From Candidatus Albibeggiatoa sp. nov. NOAA (lineage in GTDB: Bacteria; Pseudomonadota; Gammaproteobacteria; Beggiatoales; Beggiatoaceae): a DNA stretch of 64,000 nucleotides. A program made the position numbers and the translations under genes. The DNA lies in the NCBI GenBank assembly GCA_025800385.1, contig JAOXRS010000120.1, positions 310,001 through 374,000 on the forward strand, written 5' to 3'. Positions 1 to 7,948 of the stretch are shown piece by piece (position 1 is the stretch's first letter; each line of letters begins with the position of its first letter). The notes under the pieces were generated by a model. The model saw only the letters and a list, made by a program, of their open reading frames with translations, had not been told where the DNA came from and ran no database searches.

Positions 1-525
1 CTCTTTACCCGAGCCACTTTCACCTTGCACCAGCACACTCATATCTGTTGGCGCGACCGCACGAATTAAATCATGGACTTTTTCAATCGCGGGGCTTTGG
101 CCGACAATGACTTTACTATGTCGTTTCTTTTGGACTTGTGATTTACAGAATTGATAATCTTGCTTCATGGCTTGGGTTTCAAGCACGCGCGAAATGGTCA
201 CTTCCAACTCATCTAAATTGATGGGTTTGACTAAATATTCCGCTGCTCCTGCTTTCATCGCAGACACGGCTTCGCGTATAGACCCATATGCAGTGAGAAA
301 CACTACAGGCGGCAAGTTATTTTTTTCCAATAACTCCATGCCTGTGCCATCGGGTAGGTGTGCATCCAATAACAATAAGGAAAATTCTGATTGTGCTAAA
401 GTGCGGCGGGCTTCATTTAACGTACCAACCCCTTCAGCTTCGTAGCCAATTTTTTGTAAATTTTCAACTAGTAAGTGATTTAGTAATAAATCGTCTTCAA
501 CAACTAAAACGCCGGGGCGACTCAT
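1..525 (-). CDS. NtrC-family sigma-54-dependent response regulator (3' truncated by window edge)
   Basis: Only the first 175 codons lie in the window. The reverse strand opens with ATG at 525 behind a strong GAGGAGGAA ribosome-binding site. Residues 1-120 are a receiver domain: acidic residues near 10-12 (VVEDD), a phospho-acceptor Asp54 (LLLLDAHLPDG) and the conserved Lys in LIKP. A linker follows, then the start of a sigma-54 AAA+ domain with Walker A GESGSGKE at the window edge. Proteins of this family are phosphorylated by a sensor kinase, oligomerise, and use ATP to remodel sigma-54 polymerase. The DNA-binding end is outside the window, so the regulon cannot be inferred. Family assignment is firm; the exact orthologue (NtrC, ZraR, PilR type) is open. 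Confidence 0.93.
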   Translation of the reverse strand, partial: MSRPGVLVVEDDLLLNHLLVENLQKIGYEAEGVGTLNEARRTLAQSEFSLLLLDAHLPDGTGMELLEKNNLPPVVFLTAYGSIREAVSAMKAGAAEYLVKPINLDELEVTISRVLETQAMKQDYQFCKSQVQKKRHSKVIVGQSPAIEKVHDLIRAVAPTDMSVLVQGESGSGKE

Positions 526-762
526 TGTTCCTCCTCGCTAATTATTTTTTAGTGGTATGGCTGACTAGCCTTATGCTGGGTGATCCCAGTTATTTTTATG
601 AGTGTGTCACGATTTGTCCTATAAACAAACGGGTGACACAATACCCTTAGCCAGAGGTGTGTATTTTTTGATAGATAGTATTATCAAGGATTTAAAACTG
701 AATAGCTAGCGCAGTCGACGAGCGTTATATTTTTCTGCTCAGATAGATTGCGCCATCATAGC

Positions 763-1446
763 TTAATGTTTTGGTACAGCATCGTAAGGCGATGTGCGTA
801 CTTGGTCGTGCGTCACCATACGATAAGTAACAAATGCATCTTCATTTTCGCAGTGTAAAAACGGATTGCCTATGACTTCTTCCGCCATAGTATTGGTCGG
901 TTTGACTGAATAATAATGCCCAGGATGAATCATGGTTTCAGGTGGTAATATGTCGACGAGCTTGTGTAAGCTGTGATACATCTGTTTTGGATCGCCACCA
1001 CGTAAATCACAACGTCCACAGCCATATACAAATAGTGTATCGCCCGTAATCACATGATGATCTAGCCAATAGCACGTTGATCCCGGTGTGTGCCCCGGTG
1101 TGTGGATGACTTTAATATCTGTATCACCTAATTTAAGTACATCACCGTCTTGATGTAGCTCTAAATTACCGTAAGGTTGTTGCCAATAAGAGGCTTCTGC
1201 TGGTGAAATATGAATCTTTGGGGTGAACTGTTCAACCAATGGCTGCATTGCATTGATATGGTCAGCATGTGTATGGGTCAGCAAAATATCGGTGATTGTA
1301 CAGCCTTTTTTTTGGGCAAAAGCTTGAATACCGTCCACGTCCCATGCGGGGTCTACAATAGCCATCTGTTTAGAGTTATGGTCTTCAACGATATGTATGA
1401 AGTTATCCATTGGGCCTAGTTCTAAACTATGAATTGTAAACGTCAT
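763..1446 (-). CDS. MBL-fold hydrolase, ETHE1/glyoxalase II-like (possible persulfide dioxygenase)
   Basis: A metallo-beta-lactamase-fold protein of about 227 residues. It carries the metal motif THTHADH, a second-shell HTPGHTPGS segment, the GDTLF strand with metal Asp, and a late His (HPGHYYS). The GDTLFVYGCGRCDLRGG segment resembles persulfide dioxygenases (ETHE1: GCGRTDF, then YHS) more than classical glyoxalase II. The likely substrate is therefore glutathione persulfide or a glutathione thioester in the cytoplasm. That would suit a sulfur-oxidising lifestyle, but is inference. An earlier in-frame ATG at 1479 adds 11 residues with no homology-like character; ATG 1446 (MTFTIH) is preferred, although no clear ribosome-binding site is seen for either. 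It is monocistronic. Confidence 0.85.
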   Translation of the reverse strand: MTFTIHSLELGPMDNFIHIVEDHNSKQMAIVDPAWDVDGIQAFAQKKGCTITDILLTHTHADHINAMQPLVEQFTPKIHISPAEASYWQQPYGNLELHQDGDVLKLGDTDIKVIHTPGHTPGSTCYWLDHHVITGDTLFVYGCGRCDLRGGDPKQMYHSLHKLVDILPPETMIHPGHYYSVKPTNTMAEEVIGNPFLHCENEDAFVTYRMVTHDQVRTSPYDAVPKH

Positions 1447-1767
1447 CATAAGCCATCGCAGTTGGGTTAAAACTATCAATTGTAAATCAAAATATACGAT
1501 TCGTCTAAATGATATTTGCTGTTTTTAGATGATGAGCGATATTTTACTGTTCTATAAATCCATTTATTTTCTATAAAACAATGGGTTAAAAGCATAATTT
1601 CTTGCTTATATCTAATGCTTGATGTGGAATTGAAATAGTTTTATAAAACAATTGATTATAATGATTATAAAAACAGTGGCTCAGAAAATTGAAACATCTT
1701 ATTCTTTCATTTTCAATATGTTAAATATATATTCCACATCAGCTACAAGCGGGTTCTCAATCCCAAT

Positions 1768-2391
1768 TTAGCATGAGCCACAACATGATGTACTTGGTTT
1801 CGTACTTTGTTTGGCTTCACGTAAAATTTGTATGCCACCGTACAACACGACACCTGCAATGAGGAAAGCAATGATTAAATCAGGCAATGGAGAATGATAA
1901 ACAGCCACTAATCCCGCTGCGATAAGCACGCCCACATTTGCAATCACATCATTACGGGTACAGATCCATGTTGAACGCAAGTGAATCTCACCTTGTCGGT
2001 GTTTCATAAGTAAAGCAAAGCAGATTAAGTTTGCAGTTAATGCCACAACACCTAAAACCACCATCAATAGTGAATCTGGCTCGCTGCCAAATACCAAACG
2101 GCGCATGACATCTAGTAGTACACTCGTACCTAGTATAATTTGTAAAATACCATTTAAATAAGCGGCTTTGGCTTTAGTCTCTAAGCTTTTGCCAACGGCA
2201 TACAACCCCACTGCATAGACCATGGCATCTCCAAACATATCTAAAGAGTCCGCAATCAAAGCCGTTGATTCACTGATAATACCAACGGTGAGTTCTAAAA
2301 CAAACATCGTCGCATTAATCGACAACAAAGTAATGAGCAGTTTTTTCTCTGCTTGGGTTTTGACTTCAATATCACAACAACTACCAGACAT
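1768..2391 (-). CDS. Small cation-efflux (CDF-like) membrane transporter lacking a cytoplasmic domain
   Basis: About 207 residues with five to six hydrophobic helices and the CDF-type segment LIADSLDMFGDAM in TM2, supplying the paired acidic metal ligands. The matching TM5 position reads CTRNDVIAN instead of the HxxxD of zinc exporters, so metal selectivity may differ. The usual C-terminal ferredoxin-like dimerisation domain is absent. Both ends are Cys-rich (GSCCDIE at the N-terminus, SCCGSC at the C-terminus), which could bind a soft metal in the cytosol. ATG 2391 has AAAGG at good spacing; ATG 2397 is too close to it. The role is probably heavy-metal export or homeostasis; substrate unknown. 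Confidence 0.8.
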   Translation of the reverse strand: MSGSCCDIEVKTQAEKKLLITLLSINATMFVLELTVGIISESTALIADSLDMFGDAMVYAVGLYAVGKSLETKAKAAYLNGILQIILGTSVLLDVMRRLVFGSEPDSLLMVVLGVVALTANLICFALLMKHRQGEIHLRSTWICTRNDVIANVGVLIAAGLVAVYHSPLPDLIIAFLIAGVVLYGGIQILREAKQSTKPSTSCCGSC

Positions 2392-2787
2392 CAGCATAGC
2401 CTTTGTTTATTTAAGATATTCAATATTATATTCTCTATATTGTATTTATAAATTTTATTTATCTGCAAATACCTTTTGGGAACATTCAACAATCTGAATT
2501 CTGTGATAGTTTTCATATTTAACTTATATTGCTACTTGCACTTATCTAACAGCTTACTGTTATGAAAACAATAATATTTTGCTATATAAGTATAGAAATA
2601 TTTTTATATATTCTAAAAAACCAAAATGCTAGCCTAGTTCACTGTTTGCAAACAAAAAATATAACATTTACTAAAGCTTAGATAAAAAAACATATAATAA
2701 ATTGGCTTGACTTATCTTTAAATACCCATTAAAAAACACTTCGAATAAACATAATAATCAAACAACTTACCAAGAGAGGAAAAGATC
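2392..2787. other. AT-rich intergenic region between divergent genes
   Basis: About 400 bases of very AT-rich DNA between the minus-strand CDF-like gene and plus-strand rpe. It must hold both promoters, but I see no convincing -35/-10 pair or operator. No ORF with protein-like composition was found. Confidence 0.5.
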
Positions 2788-3462
2788 ATGGCAGATTTTT
2801 TAATTGCCCCGTCTATTTTATCCGCTGACTTTGCACGTTTAGGTGAAGAAGTCGACAATGTGTTGGCAAGCGGTGCAGATATTGTGCATTTTGATGTGAT
2901 GGATAATCACTATGTGCCTAACTTAACAATTGGCCCTTTGGTCTGTAGTGCATTGCGTAAACATGGCGTGACTGCGGATATTGATGTGCATTTGATGGTA
3001 AAACCTGTTGATCGCATTATTCCTGACTTTGCTAAAGCGGGCGCGACTTACATTACCTTCCATCCTGAAGGCTCGGAACATATTGATCGTACATTACAAT
3101 TGATTCACGACAATGGTTGTAAATCAGGTTTGGTGTTTAATCCAGCCACACCATTGAGCCACTTAGAATATGTGATGGACAAAGTGGATATGGTGCTTAT
3201 CATGTCTGTGAATCCTGGATTTGGTGGTCAGAGCTTTATCCCTGCTGCGTTAGATAAATTACGTCAAGCACGTAAAATGATTGATGAAAGTGGTCGCGAT
3301 ATTCGTTTAGAAATCGATGGCGGTGTCAAAATTAATAATATTCGTGAAATTGCTGAAGCAGGCGCGGATACGTTTGTGGCAGGTTCTGCGATTTTTGGTA
3401 CGGACGACTACAAAGCAACTATCGATCAAATGCGGGCTGAATTGGCTAAAGCAGGTGCATAA
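2788..3462 (+). CDS. rpe: Ribulose-phosphate 3-epimerase
   Basis: A 224-residue cytoplasmic TIM barrel interconverting D-ribulose 5-phosphate and D-xylulose 5-phosphate in the pentose phosphate pathway and Calvin cycle. Diagnostic segments are [16 protein letters not shown] at the N-terminus, the metal/catalytic strand [12 protein letters not shown], the phosphate loop [10 protein letters not shown], and EIDGGVK carrying the second catalytic Asp. Length is typical of the family. The start has a GAGAGGAAAAG ribosome-binding site. The stop overlaps the gph start (TAATG), so the two are translationally coupled. Confidence 0.97.
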   Translation: MADFLIAPSILSADFARLGEEVDNVLASGADIVHFDVMDNHYVPNLTIGPLVCSALRKHGVTADIDVHLMVKPVDRIIPDFAKAGATYITFHPEGSEHIDRTLQLIHDNGCKSGLVFNPATPLSHLEYVMDKVDMVLIMSVNPGFGGQSFIPAALDKLRQARKMIDESGRDIRLEIDGGVKINNIREIAEAGADTFVAGSAIFGTDDYKATIDQMRAELAKAGA

Positions 3463-4145
3463 TGACAACTTTTAATCCAAATTTAGTATTAATTGATTTA
3501 GATGGTACATTAGTTGACAGTGTACCCGATTTAGCTTTTGCGGTAGATCACATGATGATGGCGTTAGAAATGCCACAACATGGTGAGACAAAAGTACGCC
3601 AATGGGTTGGTAACGGTATCGAAAAGTTGGTAAAACGTGCGCTGACTGATGATATGGATGAAGAGCCAGAAGCAGAATTATTTGAGCAAGGTTTGCAGAT
3701 TTTCAAAGGTAGCTATGCAGAATGCAATGGCCGCCACAGTCAATTGTATGATGGTGTTCAAGATGGCTTAGGTTGGTTGAAGCAAGAAGGTTTTACGGTT
3801 GCCTGTATCACTAATAAAGCCCAACAATTCACCACACCACTATTAGACAAACTAGGTATCTTAGGAGAATTTGAATTGGTTGTAAGCGGTGATAGCTTGC
3901 CTAAGAAAAAACCTGACCCCATGCCTTTATTACATAGTGCTGCGCACTTTTCAATTACACCGAGTAAAGCATTAATGATTGGTGATTCAATGACTGATGT
4001 GAAAGCGGCGCGTAATGCGGAATTTGGCGCGGTGATCTGTGTGACTTATGGTTATAACCATGGTATTGATATTCGAGAAGCGAATCCAGACAGTGTGATT
4101 GATTCGTTTGCTCAATTGCCTCAGTTGTTACAAAGCCCAGCTTAA
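3462..4145 (+). CDS. gph: Phosphoglycolate phosphatase
   Basis: A 227-residue HAD-superfamily phosphatase. Motif I DLDGTLVDS (residues 12-20) supplies the nucleophilic Asp, motif II is the Thr in CITNK, motif III the Lys in KKKPDP, and motif IV is GDSMTDVKAA. Gph converts 2-phosphoglycolate to glycolate, removing the product of Rubisco oxygenation, and also handles 2-phosphoglycolate from DNA repair. It overlaps the rpe stop codon by one base, and a terminator follows. The rpe-gph pair is the usual gammaproteobacterial arrangement, often followed by trpE; here the next gene is unrelated and convergent. Confidence 0.95.
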   Translation: MTTFNPNLVLIDLDGTLVDSVPDLAFAVDHMMMALEMPQHGETKVRQWVGNGIEKLVKRALTDDMDEEPEAELFEQGLQIFKGSYAECNGRHSQLYDGVQDGLGWLKQEGFTVACITNKAQQFTTPLLDKLGILGEFELVVSGDSLPKKKPDPMPLLHSAAHFSITPSKALMIGDSMTDVKAARNAEFGAVICVTYGYNHGIDIREANPDSVIDSFAQLPQLLQSPA

Positions 4146-4156
4146 AAAACAGAGAG

Positions 4157-4195
4157 CCAGACATCATTGAACTAAATACAAAATGTCTGGTTTTT
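4157..4195 (+). terminator. Rho-independent terminator after gph
   Basis: Perfect 8-bp stem CCAGACAT/ATGTCTGG (4157-4164 with 4183-4190), an 18-base loop, then TTTTT. It lies just past the gph stop and before the convergent dehydrogenase gene. Confidence 0.8.
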
Positions 4196-4208
4196 CTTTG
4201 TATATAAC

Positions 4209-5078
4209 TTATGATTTTTCTGGTGAAATGGCTTGAAATAATGCTGAGTAATCGTGCTCACCAAAGCCCATCTCAACCGCTTGTTGTAAAATATCTCTCA
4301 CCCCTTCCGTTGCTGCACCGTTTAAAGCAAGTTTCTGCGTTTCATCCAAAAATAAATTAATATCTTTCAACATATGCGACGTTGGAAAGTTCGGATTATC
4401 AAATTGTCGTTCTAACATATTATTGAGCTTTTTATCATAAGTCGGTGCATACAACGCACTGTCTCGCAAAATGCCCATGAACTGCTCCACATCCAATCCA
4501 TTCGCTTTGACCATCGCTAAACTTAAACCAAACGTGGTCGCCAACGAAGCAATGAAATGATTGAAAGCCAGCTTCACTGTTGCGGCACTACCTACTTCGC
4601 CAACATAATGTACTTGAGAACCTAACTCACTTAATAACGGTTTAAATTGTTCATATTGTGCTTCTGAGCTACCAACGATGGAAACCAATTTGCCTGCATT
4701 CACATTCGGAATACTGCCTAGTACAGGGGCTTCTAAATAATCCGTATCAAGTTGCGCTAAAGCTTGGGCGAGTTCTCGGCTTTGCTGTGGGGCAATCGTA
4801 CCCATTTGGATAATGGTTTTATTTTTGAGTGCAGTTTTGACGGGTTCTGATTCTAATAATACGGTTTGAATTGCCTGCATATCGGTCAGCATTAAGATAA
4901 TCACATTAGTTTGTTCAATCGCTTCTAATGCCGTTTCCGTGGTTTTGATCCCCGCCTCTTGCAATGGCTTTAGTTTATCTTGGCTACGATTCCATGCCGT
5001 AATATCCACATTCTGCACATGAAAACGTTTCACCATCGCCGCGCCGAGCAATCCTGTGCCTAAAAGTGCAACTTTCAT
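4209..5078 (-). CDS. Beta-hydroxyacid dehydrogenase family NAD(P)-dependent oxidoreductase
   Basis: 289 residues with an N-terminal Rossmann dinucleotide motif GTGLLG (residues 7-12) and the family substrate loop EAPVLGS. The catalytic-Lys helix VKLAFNHF corresponds to the GxxxKxxxN motif of 3-hydroxyisobutyrate, tartronate semialdehyde and glyoxylate/succinic semialdehyde reductases. The fold is Rossmann (about 1-160) plus an all-helical C-terminal domain (165-289). In an organism running phosphoglycolate salvage, glyoxylate or tartronate semialdehyde reduction is plausible, but the substrate cannot be read from sequence. It is monocistronic and convergent with rpe-gph. Confidence 0.88.
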   Translation of the reverse strand: MKVALLGTGLLGAAMVKRFHVQNVDITAWNRSQDKLKPLQEAGIKTTETALEAIEQTNVIILMLTDMQAIQTVLLESEPVKTALKNKTIIQMGTIAPQQSRELAQALAQLDTDYLEAPVLGSIPNVNAGKLVSIVGSSEAQYEQFKPLLSELGSQVHYVGEVGSAATVKLAFNHFIASLATTFGLSLAMVKANGLDVEQFMGILRDSALYAPTYDKKLNNMLERQFDNPNFPTSHMLKDINLFLDETQKLALNGAATEGVRDILQQAVEMGFGEHDYSALFQAISPEKS

Positions 5079-5272
5079 TGAATGATCCTTGTTGGTTGAA
5101 GTGAGTGCGGAGCTGATTGTGCCATCATTTCTATGGAACAGCCAGTTTTTCTATTATTTTGATCTATAAGTTAATTTTATCAAAATGATTACATTTTTTA
5201 GCATACTGAATTGCTCAACAATTGGCTATAATGGCGGCTCTAACAATAACAAACCCACTTTAGGAATATAGG

Positions 5273-6040
5273 ATGGCAGAACTTAAAGCATTGATTTTTG
5301 ATGTTGATGGTACATTAGCAGAAACCGAACGTGATGCACACCGCGTTGCATTCAATGCCACATTTAAGCAATTTGGTTTAGATTGGTATTGGTCTGAGGC
5401 ATTGTATGGTGATTTATTAAAAGTCACAGGTGGTAAAGAACGAATCCGTTATTACATCAACGATTTTGGCGGCAAAGTGCCTGATAATATTGATGACTTG
5501 GATAGCTTTATCGCTGAGTTGCACAAGGATAAAACCGCACGTTACTATGACATTATGGTCAATGAAAATGTGCCGTTGCGCCCTGGTATTGCCCGTTTAT
5601 TTAAGGAAGCACGGGAAGCAGGTTTGACTTTAGCCATTTCAACAACCACCAGCCCCAAAAATATCGAGGCCTTATTAGCGCATAATTTAGACCCAGAAGC
5701 CATGAGCTGGTTTAAAGTGGTGGCAGCGGGCGACATGGTTAAACAGAAAAAGCCTGCGCCTGATGTGTATCAATTAGCCTTGGATGGTTTGGAGTTGCCA
5801 GCCAATCAATGTATTGCGTTTGAAGATTCGATTAATGGTTTGAAATCAGCCAAAGGTGTGGATTTGCCCACGGTGATAACGGTCAGTGGTTACACCAATC
5901 ACGAGGATTTCACAGGCGCGGATATTGTGCTAACGAATTTGGGTGAACCTGATGCGCCAATGGAAGTGATTGCAGGCGATGTCGGGGATGCAGATTATAT
6001 TACGATTGATGTGCTGAAAAAATTAGCGGCTCAGTGGTAA
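5273..6040 (+). CDS. cbbY: HAD-family hydrolase, CbbY type
   Basis: 255 residues. Motif I FDVDGTLAETE has Asp10 and Asp12 as nucleophile and general acid, and ERDAHRVAFNATF follows, a cap-domain segment typical of CbbY. Later motifs are STTTSPKN, KKPAPDVY and FEDSINGLKSA. CbbY proteins are cytoplasmic sugar-bisphosphate phosphatases; characterised members remove xylulose 1,5-bisphosphate, a Rubisco inhibitor. No Rubisco genes lie in this window, so the link to carbon fixation rests on family knowledge and the nearby rpe and gph. AGGAATATAGG precedes the start. Confidence 0.9.
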   Translation: MAELKALIFDVDGTLAETERDAHRVAFNATFKQFGLDWYWSEALYGDLLKVTGGKERIRYYINDFGGKVPDNIDDLDSFIAELHKDKTARYYDIMVNENVPLRPGIARLFKEAREAGLTLAISTTTSPKNIEALLAHNLDPEAMSWFKVVAAGDMVKQKKPAPDVYQLALDGLELPANQCIAFEDSINGLKSAKGVDLPTVITVSGYTNHEDFTGADIVLTNLGEPDAPMEVIAGDVGDADYITIDVLKKLAAQW

Positions 6041-6050
6041 ATGTTTGATA

Positions 6051-6084
6051 AGGATTGTGAGTGATTGATAAAACTGACAATCCT
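6051..6084. terminator. Stem-loop between convergent cbbY and glycosyltransferase genes
   Basis: Perfect 8-bp inverted repeat AGGATTGT/ACAATCCT with an 18-base loop. No T-run follows immediately; one begins about 13 bases downstream on the plus strand. Terminator function is plausible because the genes converge here. Confidence 0.4.
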
Positions 6085-6089
6085 ACAAA

Positions 6090-7067
6090 CTAGCCTTTTT
6101 TAAATAGCTTTAAATACAGAAAATCTTTGTATGCTTTAAATAAAGCAGGCAATAAATCAAAATCTCTTCTCAACAGCAATACCAAGGCTTTTAGGCTAAA
6201 TCGCAATAACATCACAATTGGTAAGCGCAAGGGGTAAAAGTTAGCGGTATATTTCAATGTGCTGAGATTTTCATAATAATTGGCTTTTTGTAATTTAGCG
6301 CGAATATTTTGTTTCACTTGACCAATGCTGGCACTGCCTTGATGATAAACGAAACTGTCCCGACACCATGCAATGCGATAACCCGCTTGTTTTAAACGCT
6401 GACAATAATCTAACTCTTCATAAAATAAGAAATATTCTTCATTCAATAAGCCAACTTGTTTTATAACAGAAACAGGGAAAAATAGAGATGCTCCGTAAAT
6501 ATAATCTAATTTTGGAGTCGGCAAAGATGGGAGTTGTTGCAACGTTTGCCCCGCATAGACATTTTTAAATACCGTCACCCAAGGGTAATAACGACAACCA
6601 CCTGCACATTGTACAATTTCAGGCTGATCCGTTTCTAAAATCGTACTGCCAATTAAACCAGTTTTTTCTTGTTGTGCACATTGATAGAGTTTATCTAAAG
6701 CATTAGCAGCAACTTGTGTATCATTATTTAGCAACCAAATATAGTCATACGTTTCTTGCTGTAAAACATAACGTATCCCGACATTCATTCCACCTGCAAA
6801 ACCTAAGTTCTCACCTGTTTGAATCAAAACACAATCAAGATGGACTTGTTTAATAAAATTAGGTTTTGAGTGAATTTTGTATTGATTATCAGAATAATGT
6901 TGTTTTATCCAGTCGCTGATTTCCTCAAGTGATTGATTCTCTGAATGGTTATCACAAATAACGAGTGTGATAGAAAATATGGTTTCTAATTGTCGCAACG
7001 AGTCCAAACAAGCTAAAGTGGCCTGCCATGTTTGCCAGTTCAAAACCACGATTGCAACCCGTTTCAT
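6090..7067 (-). CDS. Glycosyltransferase family 2 (rhamnosyltransferase-like)
   Basis: 325 residues with a GT-A fold. The N-terminal strand VAIVVLNWQTW is followed by nucleotide-binding LVICDNHS, the WLLNNDTQV segment containing the metal-binding acidic motif, and FLFYEELDYCQRLKQAGYRIAW, the acceptor/catalytic ED region typical of WbbL- and RfbF-like enzymes. It transfers an activated sugar to a growing glycan at the cytoplasmic membrane face, probably for O-antigen or exopolysaccharide. The C-terminus is basic and hydrophobic, consistent with membrane association. It overlaps the upstream P-loop kinase gene by ATGA, so the two are translationally coupled. Confidence 0.88.
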   Translation of the reverse strand: MKRVAIVVLNWQTWQATLACLDSLRQLETIFSITLVICDNHSENQSLEEISDWIKQHYSDNQYKIHSKPNFIKQVHLDCVLIQTGENLGFAGGMNVGIRYVLQQETYDYIWLLNNDTQVAANALDKLYQCAQQEKTGLIGSTILETDQPEIVQCAGGCRYYPWVTVFKNVYAGQTLQQLPSLPTPKLDYIYGASLFFPVSVIKQVGLLNEEYFLFYEELDYCQRLKQAGYRIAWCRDSFVYHQGSASIGQVKQNIRAKLQKANYYENLSTLKYTANFYPLRLPIVMLLRFSLKALVLLLRRDFDLLPALFKAYKDFLYLKLFKKG

Positions 7068-7624
7068 AATGCGGCTTTTATCCAGTCAATACGTTGTTGT
7101 AAATCCATGACTTGGCGCGGAATCACTGAGACAGGAATATGTAAGCGCTCATCATGACACAACCCTAATACCACGGTATTTAAGTGCTCGATATAGGCTT
7201 TATTCAATGCAGCTTTACCCGTTTCATATACCAAAGGGATTGCTGGTTGTAAGATGAATAAGTGTTGAAAAGTGCTATTCGTCAACTCAAAACATTGATT
7301 TAAGTAATTTTCTAAGTTTTCAAATTCAACTTCAGTTTTGCCCTGAATATCACCCAATGTGTATGCCATGAAATCAATCGGGGTTCGATCTGTGATGAAA
7401 GCGGTTTGTTGCTGTTGCCAAATCTCTTGTGCAGCAAGAATAATCTTATCTTGAATCCACAAGCGAGTGGTAAAATCCATAGGTGTGGCAGGGTCTAAAC
7501 CATGTTGTTGAAAAACCGCACTGGTACTGGTTTGGACAAAGTTAAGGTCAAGCTGTTGTGCTGTATCACGTGCTAGTGTCGTTTTGCCCGTCCGATGGCC
7601 GCCACAAATTCCAATTTTAAGCAT
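7064..7624 (-). CDS. P-loop AAA/kinase-like ATPase coupled to a glycosyltransferase
   Basis: 186 residues beginning with a P-loop GGHRTGKTTLA (residues 8-18). A lid/base region ITDRTPIDFMAYTLGD resembles the DR motif of NadR- and deoxynucleoside kinase-like small kinases (AAA_28 type). It ends in a short helical tail. It probably phosphorylates a small molecule; nicotinamide riboside and a sugar or nucleoside are all possible, and nothing in the sequence decides this. The stop overlaps the glycosyltransferase start (ATGA), suggesting a shared glycan-related role. No clear ribosome-binding site precedes the start. Confidence 0.75.
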   Translation of the reverse strand: MLKIGICGGHRTGKTTLARDTAQQLDLNFVQTSTSAVFQQHGLDPATPMDFTTRLWIQDKIILAAQEIWQQQQTAFITDRTPIDFMAYTLGDIQGKTEVEFENLENYLNQCFELTNSTFQHLFILQPAIPLVYETGKAALNKAYIEHLNTVVLGLCHDERLHIPVSVIPRQVMDLQQRIDWIKAAL

Positions 7625-7948
7625 ATTTATATTTTTAGCGATAAAAAGAACAGTTTAATATAAAACATCATTGTTTTCTCGTTTTATCTATTTGGACTAT
7701 TAGCAAGCTTACTCACGGTTATAGCAAGTGCTTGTTTAGGCTTTCTCTTACATTTTTCAAGTTTTAAACAGGGTTAGATTGCCTAAAAATTAGGCTATAA
7801 GTAGATTCTCGCTTCAAAGTTATATTTTCAGGACTGGCAATTGTGCTGTATTGTAAATATCCGTGTTTTCTAAAAACAAGGACTGCCAGCCCTAATATAT
7901 AAAACAGAAGTGACTATCTAATGTATCTGCAAATAGCACGCGCCATTT
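7625..7948. other. Intergenic region, no gene seen
   Basis: About 320 AT-rich bases. It contains the 17-mer TTATATTTTCAGGACTG (about 7822-7838), which recurs after rsmG near 53927, and a CTGGCA/TGCCAG inverted pair further on. No coding potential recognised. Confidence 0.45.

Noticed and set aside
167-650. Plus-strand ORFs over the NtrC-type regulator
   Set aside because: They are antisense to a receiver domain with intact motifs.
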